DNA from: Penicillium oxalicum
Taxonomy: Eukaryota; Ascomycota; Eurotiomycetes; Eurotiales; Aspergillaceae
Assembly: GCF_001723175.1 (NCBI RefSeq)
Contig: NC_064652.1
Coordinates: forward strand, 2,604,001-2,668,000
DNA length: 64,000 nucleotides
Direction of reading: 5' to 3'
Position numbers and translations under genes: made by a program
In this document: positions 46,765-59,016 of the stretch, piece by piece
Position numbering within the stretch: the stretch's first letter is position 1
Layout of the letters: every line of letters begins with the position of its first letter
The notes under the pieces: generated by a model
Database searches by the model: none
Told to the model about the DNA's origin: nothing
What the model saw: only the letters and a program-made list of their open reading frames with translations

Positions 46765-47929
46765 CAAGACCTTGTACCGCCAGAGACCAGGTAAAGGGGG
46801 AATCAATCGACGTATTGTAGCGAAATTAGCAGTGGGACTTGCATTTTGTTTTTTTGGTAAGGGTGAATGGAAACTTATTGCTCTATGTCAATCTGGCACT
46901 TGAAGCATCTCTTTCTTCAGCTTCAGTGTTCATTTGGTATACAATTGAAAATACCCTTCCTCTGGTCTTGTCTAGGACGAATCCGTCTTTTCGAATGGCT
47001 ATTATTAGAATTCTGTCGTCGTGGCCCAAATGATAAATTGACAGGACCTCATCTGATTCAGGTTGGGTATTTACTTCTTCTATTCTTTTGGTTTCGCCGG
47101 TGTATCAGGGTGATTTCCTCCACCATCCTTCAAGTAGGAGAATTTGTTTAGATGGATGGCATCCATTGAATCTTGTCCACAGATGTTTCTTTTCGACACA
47201 TGCAGCATGACTGTAGTATGCTATCCAGCAAGACAAAAAAACAAAGGGAGGGGAGAAAGGTTTATAGAGCAAAATATTCTCTCCGACCAGCCATGTCATT
47301 CGAGCATGTACAAAAAAAAGTCGACAGAAGGTTGAAGATGAAGAATGAATTTAGAATTCCGCCAACCCAAATGTACCACTCCCGTGAGAAGAGAAAAAAA
47401 ACCACAACGCCATAAACACAAAATAGAAATTGAAATTCAATGACAACCCTGCTTCCAATCCATGCAGTCGTAGCCCGAGTTCGGGAGTTTGAGAGAATAA
47501 AGTAAAAAAGTGAGTAACGAAGCATTCCACTAAATGTAAGGGGAAGAAGCCAATCGCTGATATTTCCATTACACAGGACTTTGTGCATAAGAAAACTTGA
47601 ACCTTGCAGCCTCTGGTAGTCTCATATCCTCATACAGACGGGGCTGTCCCGAAGGAGGCAAGAGCCCAGAGGCATAGAAAACGCGTCGTGATGAGCCGGG
47701 CCAGGGCAAATGTGGGAGAGAAATTATGTTGTACGAGAGCGAGGTATAATGAGTAGACCAAGTGAGAAGCGAAGAAGCCGCAGGGGGCAAGAGAATGGGG
47801 GGATGAGAAGGATTGAAAGTTCAAATCGTGGTGCCTATTGAGCTCAATTTCAAATCCCTCCGCCAAAATCAGCAAGCTCGCTCGCTTGGAGAATAAGAAC
47901 ATAACGTGATCGAGGGAACAAGCAATTGG
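46765..47929. other. Convergent 3' region, Pta1 / Sds3-like gene
   Basis: AT-rich trailer DNA of more than 1.1 kb. No recognisable open frame or RNA gene is seen. Confidence 0.5.
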
Positions 47930-50217
47930 CTAGCGAAGAGGGGCATGGCCAGCGCTAGCTTCTGTGGGGATTTCTGCTTGGTGAGTGTGGTAGTGTATCG
48001 TTTCGCCTGGCTTTGCATTATACGGCTGCGAAGGGCCTGCTTTTGATTTGGAGAGTTGAAACAAACCCGCGTGAGCAGGAGGCGGAGAGTACAGAGGATT
48101 GCGAGAGGAGTCGAGGCCTGGAGATCGACGCTCTTGAAGAGGACCAGGGTGAGATTGGGCTTTTCGCACGTCTAGCGGTGACGAGCTCTGTGATCTCAAC
48201 CCAGACTTATGCTCCATATCATAGTCTGGATTGCGGAATGGTCCTTGGGCATGATGTCGTGGATCTTGCTCGATCCCGTACGGCGTGTTGTTGGCTGATG
48301 AGTTCGCCGCTGACATGTTTTCTGGTATCGTGGAGGCAGACCCATTGGGCGCATTGATGTCCACGACGCGTTTTTGCGCCGCGGGAGTTGCAAACGAGGA
48401 TACTGGGGCCCTATGATGCTGAGAATAGATGTGCTGCGGTTGTTGTTGGTGAATGGGATGCTGAGGGTTAGCCCATGGGGTTTGCTCCAAAAAGGCTTCT
48501 TCGGCAGCTGTACGGAAGGCGTTCGAAGACATGGCCGAGACGGCGTTTCGAGGGGGCATGGCCAATGAATGCGAATGACGTGGAATTGCCACTCGAGTCT
48601 CCACGGATATCTGATAGCCTGGTCAGTGATGTCGCCTAGGATGCAGACGAGTCCTCAACTTACCCCCATTTTTTCCAGGTCCTCTTCCAACTCAGAGGGC
48701 CGTGCCCCGAGCAACGTTGGTGCCGCCGGGAAGCCAACATACTTGGCCACTCCGGCCATGATCGAAACCTCGTGGTTGTATGCGGTCTGGTGCGCGATTT
48801 GCTGTGAACGACGAGTCGGGAACGGCACCACGTGATGTGGGCTCAACTCATCCGTCTTAAAGCGGTCGTGTTGGATCGCGTAAAATTGTTTGCTGATCGC
48901 GCTTGAATGACGCTCTCGCACATCTCGCACCCGCTGGAAAAAGGTACTGTGAGTCTGCGCTCGCTCGGCCAAACTTTTGTTCAGCAAGGCCTTCAAACGG
49001 TAACGATATAATGTATGTTCGTATTTGATCTTCGCGTCGCGATATCGTTGTACGCACTCGATCTGGCGCAGATACTCTGGATGTGTTGGATTGGGGCCAG
49101 AGAGCATTTCCAATTCGCGATTGAGTTTTGTAACTCGTTCATCATAAATCCTGGGAACGTGTCAGCAACCCGAGGAAGATATTGATCGCCGTGTCCATTC
49201 TTACTTGTCCCGCAACGCGGCAAACTCTTTCTCCAATGTCGCTAACGACTCCATCGCAGACATTTTTTTCACAGCTGTAGAGTGAGCGAACATGGTCAAC
49301 GTGGATCACCAGTTTAGCATAGCCTCTACAAATAGTGACTTACACTCTTCCTCTGCCCTGGCTGTAACTTCGGCCTCATCGGCCTCATCCAGAGGCTCCG
49401 CAGGTTCTTCGACTGCGCATGCAACAAACATTAGTGATTCTGGCCCACATCCATGTCTGCAAGCGAAAAGAAAAGAAGTATTGACAGGTCGCTTACCTTT
49501 TCTGCCTCTTTTCCCTTTTGACGAAACGACAGGAAGCTCTGCGTCCGGAATGTCGTCTATGGGCACGCCATCGTCCATCAGAGTGGCGGGCTCTTCGTCC
49601 ATCACTGGCTCGGGAGAAAGCGGAGTGTCGTCGTCCAAAGGGTCACTTAGACCGCTCTTCATAGAATTGCGTCGCTTCTTGACCGGCTCGTCTTCTCCGT
49701 GCTCCGTTCCTGTCTCGTCGCCGGTCTCGACACGCTTGCGTTTTTTCCCAGCACTATCCACAAGCTCTGATTCATCCAAATCAGGAATCTCGCTGTCGCT
49801 TGCGTGGTTTTTAGAGGAGCGTCGGGGTTTGCTCGGTGAATCGTCCACGGTATGTTCATTTTCGTCCACATCGTCAAGTGTTGTGCTCTGGTGAAGTTTG
49901 CTGGGACTGGGACCGGCACTACCAATGCCGGCAGCACTCAGGACAATATCACGCTTTCGAATGTTGTGGGGAGAGTCTTCAATGCGTTCGGTTTCCGCCT
50001 CGGAGTCGTTCTCCAACTGCTTCTCAGGCTTTGGAGATTCGTCAAAGTCGGAGGGCTCGTCATCGGAGACGTCGTCGATCTCACTCAAACTGCTCGACCG
50101 TCCATCATCCATGAGAGGGTCGTCTAGAAAGGGATTGCGCTCGCCATTGGTCATTAAGGACTCCGGACCGGTCTTGGGACCTGTGGAGCCTTGCTCTCTG
50201 CTCTCTGCCACTTCCAT
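47930..50217 (-). CDS. Sds3/Dep1-type subunit of Rpd3L histone deacetylase complex
   Basis: The protein likely anchors the large Rpd3 deacetylase corepressor complex in the nucleus. Exons 50217-49497, 49412-49344, 49274-49205, 49150-48664 and 48610-47930 give 675 residues. The first 300 are acidic, Ser-rich and disordered, with nuclear-localisation-like KKRKR and KKRR. The Sds3-like coiled coil follows: KMSAMESLATLEKEFAALRDK, IYDERVTKLNRELEML, SGPNPTHPEYLRQIE, then AERAQTHSTFFQRVRDVRERHSS. The C-terminal third is Gln/His/Pro/Ser-rich and probably disordered. The acidic N-terminal extension resembles Dep1 more than Sds3, but fungi carry both and I cannot decide by eye. Confidence 0.87.
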
Positions 50218-51705
50218 CGAGAGTTATGTGAAATCGCAACACTGTGACCCGGTAGTTATAAAGAGGCGCGAGGCCTACTTGTCTGTAAAGGTTCAACGGA
50301 GAGAGAGAGAGAGAGAGAGGTGCGGGTGGCTGTCGAGAGCGAAGCGACTGTCGGTAGGGGAGGGGTCAAAGCCGTTCAATCACCGCTCTACTGGCCAGAA
50401 AGAGAAACCTTCTTTTGCCTGACTTAGTCACATTGATTAGCTCTGAGTTCACAGTGCATAAACAGATCTGGTTGCGCAGTTGGGTAGAGAGCAGATTGGT
50501 GGGTGAGTGCAAGATGTGGGTAAACGCCTTTCTGCAGGCGGTGCGGAGATTGATCGTCGCCGAGAAGCCCCAACATCGGAAACGAGCTTCCCCGTCGAGT
50601 AATGGGGGGTTTGCGTATCTTCAGAATACGCCAGTCTTGCTCTCCAGTTCTTCATGGTTCTTTTTTAACGCGCAAAGAATAGGGCAATTCAAGATACAGG
50701 AAGCAGTGGTCGTAAGGTGACAGCGACGTACCGTTTGCACAATGCGCCCCAAATCAATGCCGTTGGGTATGACTGCTTGGGGTCGGGCTGGATTTCTCAG
50801 CACCGCGGGGTCCTCAAACACAGACCACTGGAGAGATAGGTATATGTCCCAATTTCCTGCGCTTGTATTGTGCTCCCAGTGAGCTGTATGCTCTTCCGAC
50901 CGCCAGAGCTGAAGCACCGAGGGCAGATCCGCTAGGATGTGGGTAACACCACAGTATAGGGCCGAAGGGTGGGGATCCGCATGAAGCGATACTGGATCGA
51001 AGTAGCCAGGAAGGCCAGCGAGGTTCAAAGGAGACCACAGAAGGATTCGTCACGCAGGAGCTGTCGCGAAAGAGGTAGCAAGATGGATCGAGCGCTGCAA
51101 TCGGGTGCAGCAACCGAAGCGATTGACGGGGTTCTGCCGCTTCTCAGCGAGGACGAGGCTTACCGCCTGCAAAAACTCCCTAATCACGTGGAGCTGACGT
51201 CGCCGAAGACGGCATCTTTTTTTTTTCTAAGACTGCGTTCAAATGGTTGCAAAGTACAGAGCACTGGCGGAGATGACATGGGGCGCGAACTTGAGTGATG
51301 GCAGGACGAATGGAGATCGTCAGCGCATGGTTGCGCAAGACCTATATGTGATCAACAATTCAGTAGGATGATATTTAATCTGATTCCAATTTCCGGTCCC
51401 CATAACTTGTATGGGTCGCAATATAAACCTTGAAGATTGGGAGAGCAAAAATGCGGGCTTCAATCCTTATTGTTCTTCATCCGATCTTGTCTCTCGATCT
51501 GAAGCCCGAGTTGTTATCTCGATTGATACAGCTCCCAGCAATCACATCATGTGACTCTCCAGGCCGCCCGCGCCAAGACCCGATAAGCCTTGACGGGAAA
51601 AAAAAAGCTCGGAGATAGGCAGCATCTTCTCCAGGAAAAATTCACATATAGCGTTGAAATTCCTCGAGTGTGCAAGGTTCTTTCCTTGCATCCGAAACGT
51701 CAATC
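50218..51705. other. Region between Sds3-like gene and NOP12
   Basis: It contains a (GA)n tract at 50299-50320 in the probable leader of the Sds3-like gene, one weak gene candidate on the minus strand (50700-51028), and the NOP12 promoter. The rest has no supported feature. Confidence 0.5.
50700..51028 (-). CDS. Possible small gene, exon structure unresolved
   Basis: A minus-strand open frame contains LPGYFDPVSLHADPHPSALY, HILADLPSVLQLW and NWDIYLSLQWSVFEDP, with a believable GTACGT donor after GRIVQT near 50732. It lacks any ATG and has a stop just upstream, so it would need an unseen 5' exon, and its 3' exon is not certain. The composition looks protein-like (Trp, Tyr and Asp spacing), but I recognise no family. 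It could equally be chance. Confidence 0.25.
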
Positions 51706-53371
51706 ATGGGCAAAAAATCAAAGTCGCAAACAAAATCGGCCCCTGAGGCACCCTCCACTGGTGGAGGTCTTCCCTTCCTGGGCAGTGCACCACTCGACGC
51801 GGGTTTGTCTTCACTTTTTGAGAAAAGTGTATGTTGCTCTGGTCCCTCGAAGCATTGATGGCTGCTGATGATCACTGGAATAGGCTGGCCCGGTGAAGAC
51901 GCCTACCGTCAAATATGTCGAGTTCAAACCCAGGAAAAAAGCCGACGAGGCCATGGAGACCGCCGCGTCCGATGACAGTGACGCTGAATCGGAGGACGAG
52001 GCGATGGCAGATGCTGGTGACAGCTCTGCGGAGGATTTTACAGAGAACAAGGAAGCTGAGAGTGAGCAACAGCGCGCGTCAGACAAGCAGAGTCGCAAGC
52101 GCAAGCGAGGCGGCGCAGAGGACGACATCGAAGGGTCTTACATGCGTCGTCTCGAGAAAGAAGAGAAGAGAGCGGAGGAGAAACGTGAGGCCGAGCAGGT
52201 CAAGAGGCAGAAGCCCACGAAAGACGAGGAAGAGAGTGGTGATGCAGAGGATGACACAAACGAGGAGGTTGCCTCTAGCGACGAGGAGGGTGAGAAAGCG
52301 GGGGATGCGAAGGAGCCGATGCCTGTTCACGAGAGTGTGTCGGGTGCCTCCAAGGCCAATGAGGTGGAGAAGTCCAGCCGCACCGTGTTTTTGGGCAACG
52401 TCTCGACCGAGGCCATCAAGTCCAAATCTGCCAAAAAGACCCTTCTTCGACACCTGGCCTCTTTCTGCTCCAGTCTTCCTGAATCTTCCGGACCACACAA
52501 GGTCGATTCGATTCGATTCCGCTCTGTGCCCTTTGCCAGCGGTGGCGGTATCCCCAAGCGGGCCTCCTATGCTCGCCGTGAGATTTTGGATGACACCACT
52601 CACAGTACGAACGCCTATGCTGTTTACACCACTGCCCAAGCAGCGCGGAAGGCTCCCGCCGCCCTGAACGGCACCGTTGTCTTGGATCGGCATATTCGTG
52701 TGGATAGTATTGCGCACCCCGCTGAAATCGACAACAAGCGCTGTGTCTTCGTGGGCAACCTGGACTTTGTGGATCAAGAAGTCGCGGGTGTGGACGAGGA
52801 TGGCAAGAAGAAGAAGCCTCGCAAGCCGTCCGACATTGAAGAAGGTTTGTGGCGGGTGTTCAACGCCCACACGGGGGACACCAAGGATAAAAAGTCCGTG
52901 AAGAAGAACGTGGAATTTGTGCGTGTGATTCGAGATCAGAACACTCGCGTTGGCAAAGGGTTTGCCTATGTTCAGTTCTACGAGGGAACTTGTGTGGAGC
53001 AGGCTCTCTTGCTCAACGAGAAGAACTTCCCTCCTCTTTTGCCGCGGAAGATTCGCGTGACCCGGGCCCGCAAAATGATGAAGAAGCGGGATGACTCGGG
53101 TAGCAAGGACGCTCGCTCTGGTGATTTGGCTCGAAAGACCCTTCAAGGCCGTGCCGGCAAGCTGCTTGGCCGCGCCGGTGCTTCCAAGCTGAAGAATGAG
53201 AGCAAGGGAGGCATTGCGGGCAACTCATTTGTCTTTGAGGGCCACCGAGCCAGCGAAGGCAAGTCGACCCTGAAGGTGAAGGGAAAGAGTCGTGGATCTA
53301 AGGGCAAGCCCAAGAACCGCAGCAGCAAGCGTGCCGCCGCTTACCGGGCAGCTGGTGGACAGCGTCCTTGA
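51706..53371 (+). CDS. NOP12: Nucleolar RNA-binding protein Nop12
   Basis: This nucleolar protein is required for 25S pre-rRNA processing in 60S subunit assembly. Two exons (51706-51828, 51884-53371) give 536 residues. A Lys-rich start (MGKKSKSQ) is followed by a long acidic/basic low-complexity region with KRKRGG and EEDS-type runs. The first RRM begins at SRTVFLGNVSTEAIKSKSAK and includes NAYAVYTTAQAARKA. The second RRM has CVFVGNLDFV (RNP2) and GKGFAYVQF (RNP1). A Lys/Arg/Gly-rich tail (KGKSRGSKGKPKNRSSKR) is typical of nucleolar proteins. Length and the inserted acidic loop in RRM2 match fungal Nop12. Confidence 0.93.
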
Positions 53372-54186
53372 TTTGTTTTTGTTCTCTTTCTTTTCGTTTT
53401 CCTTGACTTGTCAGAGCATTACTCTTTTTCAAACAAAAGACTTTGTTATTCAGAGGCGTTTGGAAAGGGCATTGGATTCAGTTTGTAAAAATGGCGGACC
53501 TGCGAAATTACCATATCGAGTTAGCTTCGCCGTACCTGGCGTCGCGCGCAGATACTCTGTTTTCAGTGTTTTGGCCCCTCTCGCATCTTCAAGTGTCGTT
53601 CTGAGTAGTTGAGTACTCCTACAGAGAGATAGCTCTCCATCTACCATGTCTTACTCTTTCTGGATTCCTTCACTTCCAGCGCTTCCCTCATGAGGGCGGA
53701 GTTTTAATTTTGCGGGGTGTCTATTAAGGCCGCTTTTGCCGCTGGCTGTCACCCCCGAAGAGCCTCTCGATCTGCCTAGACAGACTGTACCACTATTGGG
53801 CACAAGAACTCATAAAGCTTTGTCGGTCAATATACTGTACGTCACTACATATTGTGCAGGTAGAAAGTAGAAAAGTATGAATCCAATCTTTTGACACAGG
53901 TACGAGTATAGATCTCTTAAAAGTCAAACAATTGTACGGTGTCGTGCGTCCGGAGAGACGCAGTCTGTTGAAGTTTATCTCCACGTCCCGAGGCCCCACC
54001 GTTGAAGTGCTCCACGCCGAGGGACCCGCTCTGGTGGCTGCAACACCGCGAAAAACGACCAATCTTCAACCCTTCAAACACACCATTCCTCTGCTTGTCT
54101 GAACCCATCTTGCTCACGGATAAGCCACCATTTCAAGACCAAAAAAAAAGTGAACAAAATCTACTGAACATCTGCATTTTCTTTGA
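53372..54186. other. Trailer of NOP12 and promoter of next gene
   Basis: About 0.8 kb with no recognisable gene or repeat. Confidence 0.5.
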
Positions 54187-55269
54187 ATGTTTTCATTGTT
54201 TCCCATGCTACTGCCCCACGGTGCCCGGCGGGCCTTGGGCCAGCTCCGCCAGCCCACAGGGAATGAGGACCAGGAGAATACCTCCAATGACGAGAGCTCG
54301 AAATCAGAGGTACAGAGACACGCACCCAATACCTCTCGCATCATGTTCCATGCTCCTATCAGCAAAAAAAATGACGCGCTTTGCTGAGCATTTCAGAACC
54401 AGGAATTCAAGCCAAATACTTGGGACGTTCTTCAAGTTCGTGCTCTGTTGCAGTGGAGACTTGGTCTACCCGTTGAGATTATCGATCAGATCGTGGACAC
54501 TGCCGAGTACTGGCCTTCGACGACGGTCCAAATGAAAGTCCCCGAAGGCCGCTCATATCGACATATCAGCAAAGACCGAGACCAGGTCCTCGTGAAGACT
54601 GTACCGCTCTGCTTTGATCGAAAGGTATGTTGTTGTGGGGGTCTTTCCCTCCCCGCTGACGTCAGTGAGCATACATATACACGTGCCAGGAGCTCATTCT
54701 CGATATCTGCACACATGAAGCAACTAGAAGATGCGCCCGATACTCCACGTCCGCTACCTTCTCGGTCTCACGTCCATCCATGTCGAAAGGTGGTGTTCCA
54801 TTTATCGTCCCACGATCAAGGGCCCGGGCGAATTGCGCCCAACATGTATGAGCACTCCTGGACATGGTTTGATGTGGAAGTGATCCGAGCAGCACATACC
54901 AAGAAGATGTATGTCAACGGCGAGGAGCAAGAACTCCTACCACATGAGTCCGGAGACATTGTCACTCCCCGAGAGCCCGATGACCCTCTCCTGTTGCCTG
55001 GGCCTGGTAAGCTTCAGAGTAATGGTGCCCGGGTGGTGGAGAGGCAAGATGTTGAAATTGTCTGGCACTACCAAGACAACATCTTGCCGGACTCGCCGGC
55101 AGCGCTAGATATCGAGAGGACAAAGGGTCGAGGTCGGGCGACCCTGGATGGACGGTTCGTGCGTGATTTGCAAGTGGGAGACTCAATCGCCGTCTGGGCT
55201 CGAGCACGATTCCCAGGCTGGTCGAATCATGTGTACCGTGCGTCGGTGACCGTGTACTGGGCGGTTTAA
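54187..55269 (+). CDS. Conserved fungal protein of unknown function
   Basis: Three exons (54187-54309, 54397-54624, 54721-55269) give 299 residues. The second intron ends at a CATGAAG acceptor; an earlier CAG is out of phase, and reading through also stays open, so the isoform choice is uncertain. The N-terminal part is polar. A helical segment VRALLQWRLGLPVEIIDQIVDTAEYW resembles the start of F-box-like or HeLo-adjacent fungal proteins. The C-terminal 180 residues form a beta-rich domain with HPCRKVVFHLSSHDQGPG, WTWFDVEVIRA, VEIVWHYQD and DSIAVWARARFPGWSNHV. I have seen this HPCRKIVF-SHDQG-type domain as widespread in fungi but cannot give a function. Confidence 0.82.
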
Positions 55270-56706
55270 GAACTTGGGGTAGAAGATAGCATGATATCCA
55301 TCGCACTTCGCTGCCGCCCGGTGCTGTGGCTTATTGGAGCCAGTAACCTGAGTATTCATTCAGTCCCCGAGTAGCGACTGATAGATCCCGAGCTCGCACT
55401 TGGGCTTTTCCATAACACACCATGCCCCTGCGGTGGTCAAAAACATATAAGTTGGGGGCTTCTCCCTGATTTAGTCAAGAGGTAGTGCTTCTCTGAAAGT
55501 CAACTGCCCTCACCCAGTGCTGTGCATGGGTGTATTTCTTGCACTTGCTTCCTGGAGTTGACATCTCTATTTGCACCAGTACCTTCCCTATCAGGAAACA
55601 CCCACGAACCCAGGCACCAAGGCCGAGACGAAAGTTCATCACGCAATCTCGCCAAGCCCATCGAATCAATCAGACCAGGAAGTATAAATCCAGAGAGAGC
55701 AACGCTCTCGACTGGTCTCCGAGAGACTCTTGATTTCCAACCTTTGATTTCCTATGAAAGCGACCGTGACGTCCTGATCGAGGACCATGGTCCCTTTACC
55801 ATCGCTCTCCCGGTCTGTCCTTCCGGTGCCAACTAACATGGGAGATCTAAGTCTTCTTTTCGACAGCGAACAGTTCATTCCTCCTCCACTCTCCGGCTTA
55901 CATCCCCTTTTGATCAGCTGATCGGACAAAGCCCAAGTGCCTGTGACCCCCGTGGGGGCTGCCGTGTGTATCTCTCTCGGCCGACTGCCCTCGCAACAAC
56001 CCGCGATCGGGCTTTGATTGCGCGGTGGGGGAAAGGCTTGTGATGATCACTGAAAGTGCTTTGGGCCCGTATGAATCAAAAAGCGGATACAACTTCTTTG
56101 CCGAGGCGCCGCAGGGAGTGACAATCGCCGTTTGGACCCTTTCTTATGATTGCGCAATGACTCGACACGATGATGCCTAATGTCGTGCCCATTGCCCCAG
56201 AAAATGCAACTAGGGAGGTATTGAAGAAACATGCCATCTTTCACAATTGGTCACAGAATTCGAGGCTTCGATTTCTGAGCCGATCGCTGGTTCTCGCGGC
56301 CAGGAAATGATGTTGTTTTGACCTCACATGTGGTCGCGCGCAGGTGTCTAGCATTCGCCGAATGCTATTTCCCAATCGCCGTCTGAACGGGTCTGGCTGG
56401 GCTATCGCCGAACGGCCCAGTCTTGGCTCTTGCTCTTGTATGGCTTCCGCCGATGGGAAACCACGTTCTCGAGCAGCGCCGCGTGTTATACGACTGGAGA
56501 CCGATGGGTGGTCATTGGGGGTTTGCTTTTCTTATTTAGTCTCTTGAATGGACCGTTTCTGCCTCTGGTTCTTCTTCCACACTTATCACTCTTTCCAGTC
56601 TCTTTTGTGTTTGCGGAAATCCCATAAGCTTTCCACGCTCATACCTTGTCATTTCTCGCACCACTTTTCTATCTGGCTTGAACCTCTCTTCATATTTGTC
56701 GCATCG
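55270..56706. other. Intergenic, no gene seen
   Basis: Overlapping short frames on both strands around 55520-55930 lack motifs. The last 150 bp are pyrimidine-rich, fitting the leader of the following oxidoreductase gene. Confidence 0.5.
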
Positions 56707-58097
56707 ATGACTACCCGCAAATGCGCTGCGTTGGTCGTGGGTGCTGGCCCGGCCGGAGTCGCGGTGGTTGGAAACTTACTGGAGCGCCAACTGGGCACAA
56801 TCGCATGGATTGATCCGAGTTTCGAATCGGGTCGTGTGCATCGTAAATATCGCGAAGTTCCCAGGTACAGCAGACCCCTTGATGGCGATGATTTTTCATG
56901 CCGCGGGAGTCAGTATGTCCAAACTAACCCTGATATCTTATAGCAACACCAAAGTCGCCCTGTTCCAGTCATTCGCTACCGCTGTGGAGCCATTTCGAAC
57001 GGTCATTGAGAATACCCCCAAGCCCAATGCCTTCACGCGACTGGCCAAATTGGATCAGGAACAGACCTGCCATCTTTCCTACGCGGCAGACATGATTCGA
57101 AGTCTGACGGATGGGTTGATCAAGATGGACCAGGTCCAGGCCTGCCGGGGCTTTGTGACGGCGGCCAACCTCGACAGCACGGTAAGTCAATCCTCGCTCT
57201 TTTGGAGAGATCTAGAGATGTGGAGTTCTATTCCAACGTATACGAATAGCAGAAGACAGCAGCTATCAACAAGCAAAGCTAATCAATTGGCATTTCAATG
57301 AACAGGCATCAAGCGACTCCCAATGGACCGTGAGGGTCCAACAACATGGCTCCCAGACGCCAATCATCATCGAAACTGCGCGGCTGATCCTGTGCACTGG
57401 CGCTCATCCAACAGACATTCCAGTCCCGGTTCCGGGTCTCGACATCACCCACCTCGATCTGGATACTGTCCTGAAACCCTCAGAGCTTGCCACCACCCTC
57501 CCCGTCGATACGCCCACTACCGTCGCCGTTGTCGGTGCCTCTCACAGCGCCATTCTTGCACTTCTCAATCTCGTGACTCTGGCGCGTGAATCTCATCCCA
57601 AGTTGCGCGTGAAATGGTTCACTCGTCACCCACTCCGCTATGCAGAGTACATGGATGGCTGGATTCTGCGAGACAACACCGGCCTCAAGGGTCTGGCCGC
57701 TAACTTTGCGCGTACCGAGCTCGAGGATGACAAGTTGGCTACTTCACCCGCAGGCCAGGTCATCGAGAAAGTAAACTGCGGCGGTGGAAAACATCTCGAA
57801 GATGCACAGTACAGAACGCATCTGCCCCAATGCTCGCATATCGTTCACGCAGTGGGATTCACGAGAGATCCTCTCCCGCACTTGGTCCAGGACGGAAATC
57901 CCCTGGCTATGGACTTTGATCACGACTCTGGGAGATTCCATGTCAAGGATGACGGACCCTTGATTCCCGGGCTCTTTGGTGCGGGAATTGCGTTTCCCGA
58001 GCGGGTTGTTGATCCTCGTGGGAATGAGGAATTCGCTGTTGGTTTCTTCAAATTTATGAAGTTTTTGAAGAGAGTCGTGCCGTCGTGGGCGTCTTGA
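56707..58097 (+). CDS. FAD/NAD(P)-dependent oxidoreductase, pyridine-nucleotide-disulphide-like
   Basis: Three exons (56707-56864, 56944-57181, 57306-58097) give 395 residues. An N-terminal dinucleotide fold has VVGAGPAGVAVVGNLLE (FAD), followed by WIDPSF and YREVPSNTK. A second fold has VAVVGASHSAILALLNLV (NAD(P)H), and HIVHAVGFTRDPLP is the ATG-like motif joining the domains. LFGAGIAFPE and the C-terminal FFKFMKFLKRVVPSW follow. No paired redox Cys is present, so it is not a classical disulphide reductase; it resembles fungal flavin monooxygenase or L-ornithine-hydroxylase-like proteins of unknown substrate. No signal peptide or membrane anchor is seen. Confidence 0.88.
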
Positions 58098-59016
58098 ATG
58101 ACTATTTACCTGGTCTGAGATGATGTCCGCACGAAGATGGTACCGAAGATTTTTCTTTGGAGGGTTATCGGTTTACACTTTTTTTTTCTCTCTCCCTCAT
58201 TCTCTTGCACTGCATGGCGTTGGATGGAGTTGGGCACTATTTTATTCCCTTTTCCGTGCTGCCTGTTTTTTTTTCTTTCTTTCTTTCTTTCTTTCTTTTT
58301 TCTTCATCATTCCGACCCATCGAAACTGTCCTGACGTGGGGGGGCCTTTCAATACTATTGATAGAGATTATAGAGATAGAAGAGAGGATATGAGGTGAGG
58401 CTCTGGAGAAGAGCACTATCATCATACCCACTTGCGCAAACTTTATTGCTATGAGAATCATTCCTAAGGACAATCGATCCATATATTCCTTGAGCGATCC
58501 ACCAGGTGAACAATATTTGAAATTGTACTTTAGAAAACGAATAGACCCACCTCCAAATCTAAATACTCAGGGGAGATACCCTGAGGGAATCACAGGGCTC
58601 CCAGCTAGAATCCTCCAGCTGCCTTTATATCCAAAAATGTTGGAAACCCCACGTTTTGTTAGATGGATATGGAAATATTTGAGTCCTATCCATGTATCTC
58701 TTCCTCACAATACTCCCGCCCTGGACATTCAAATCGATCATAAAGTCATAGATTCATCAACCGTTTCTCCAGTTCAACACTTGATGAGATATCGTCAACG
58801 TTCATTTCGAACATATCATTCAATCATTCCAAGCAACATGGTATGATCCTTGCCATCCATCTTCTGAATGAACAGCATCCCGCCCCCCCCCCCCCCCCTC
58901 TGGTCCTCCACCCAGCCTTTTTTTTTCTTTTTTTCAAATAGACTGTCTGAGGACTTGGATCTCGGATCAATTTTGAGGGAAGGGAGGGGGAGAGTAAAGT
59001 CGCAGCCTTTCTTGAA
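58098..59016. other. Convergent 3' region with simple repeats and an orphan frame
   Basis: It contains a (TTTC)n tract at about 58273-58297 and a run of 16 C at 58883-58898. A 131-codon plus-strand frame at 58451-58846 begins MRIIPKDNRSIYSL, is AT-rich, and has no known motif. Confidence 0.5.

Noticed and set aside
51915..52667. 250-codon alternative frame inside NOP12
   Set aside because: It is an Arg/Ser/Pro-rich +1 shadow of the acidic/basic region of NOP12.
52079..53146. 355-codon frame antisense to NOP12
   Set aside because: NOP12 with two RRMs is on the other strand; the antisense frame is a codon-bias shadow.
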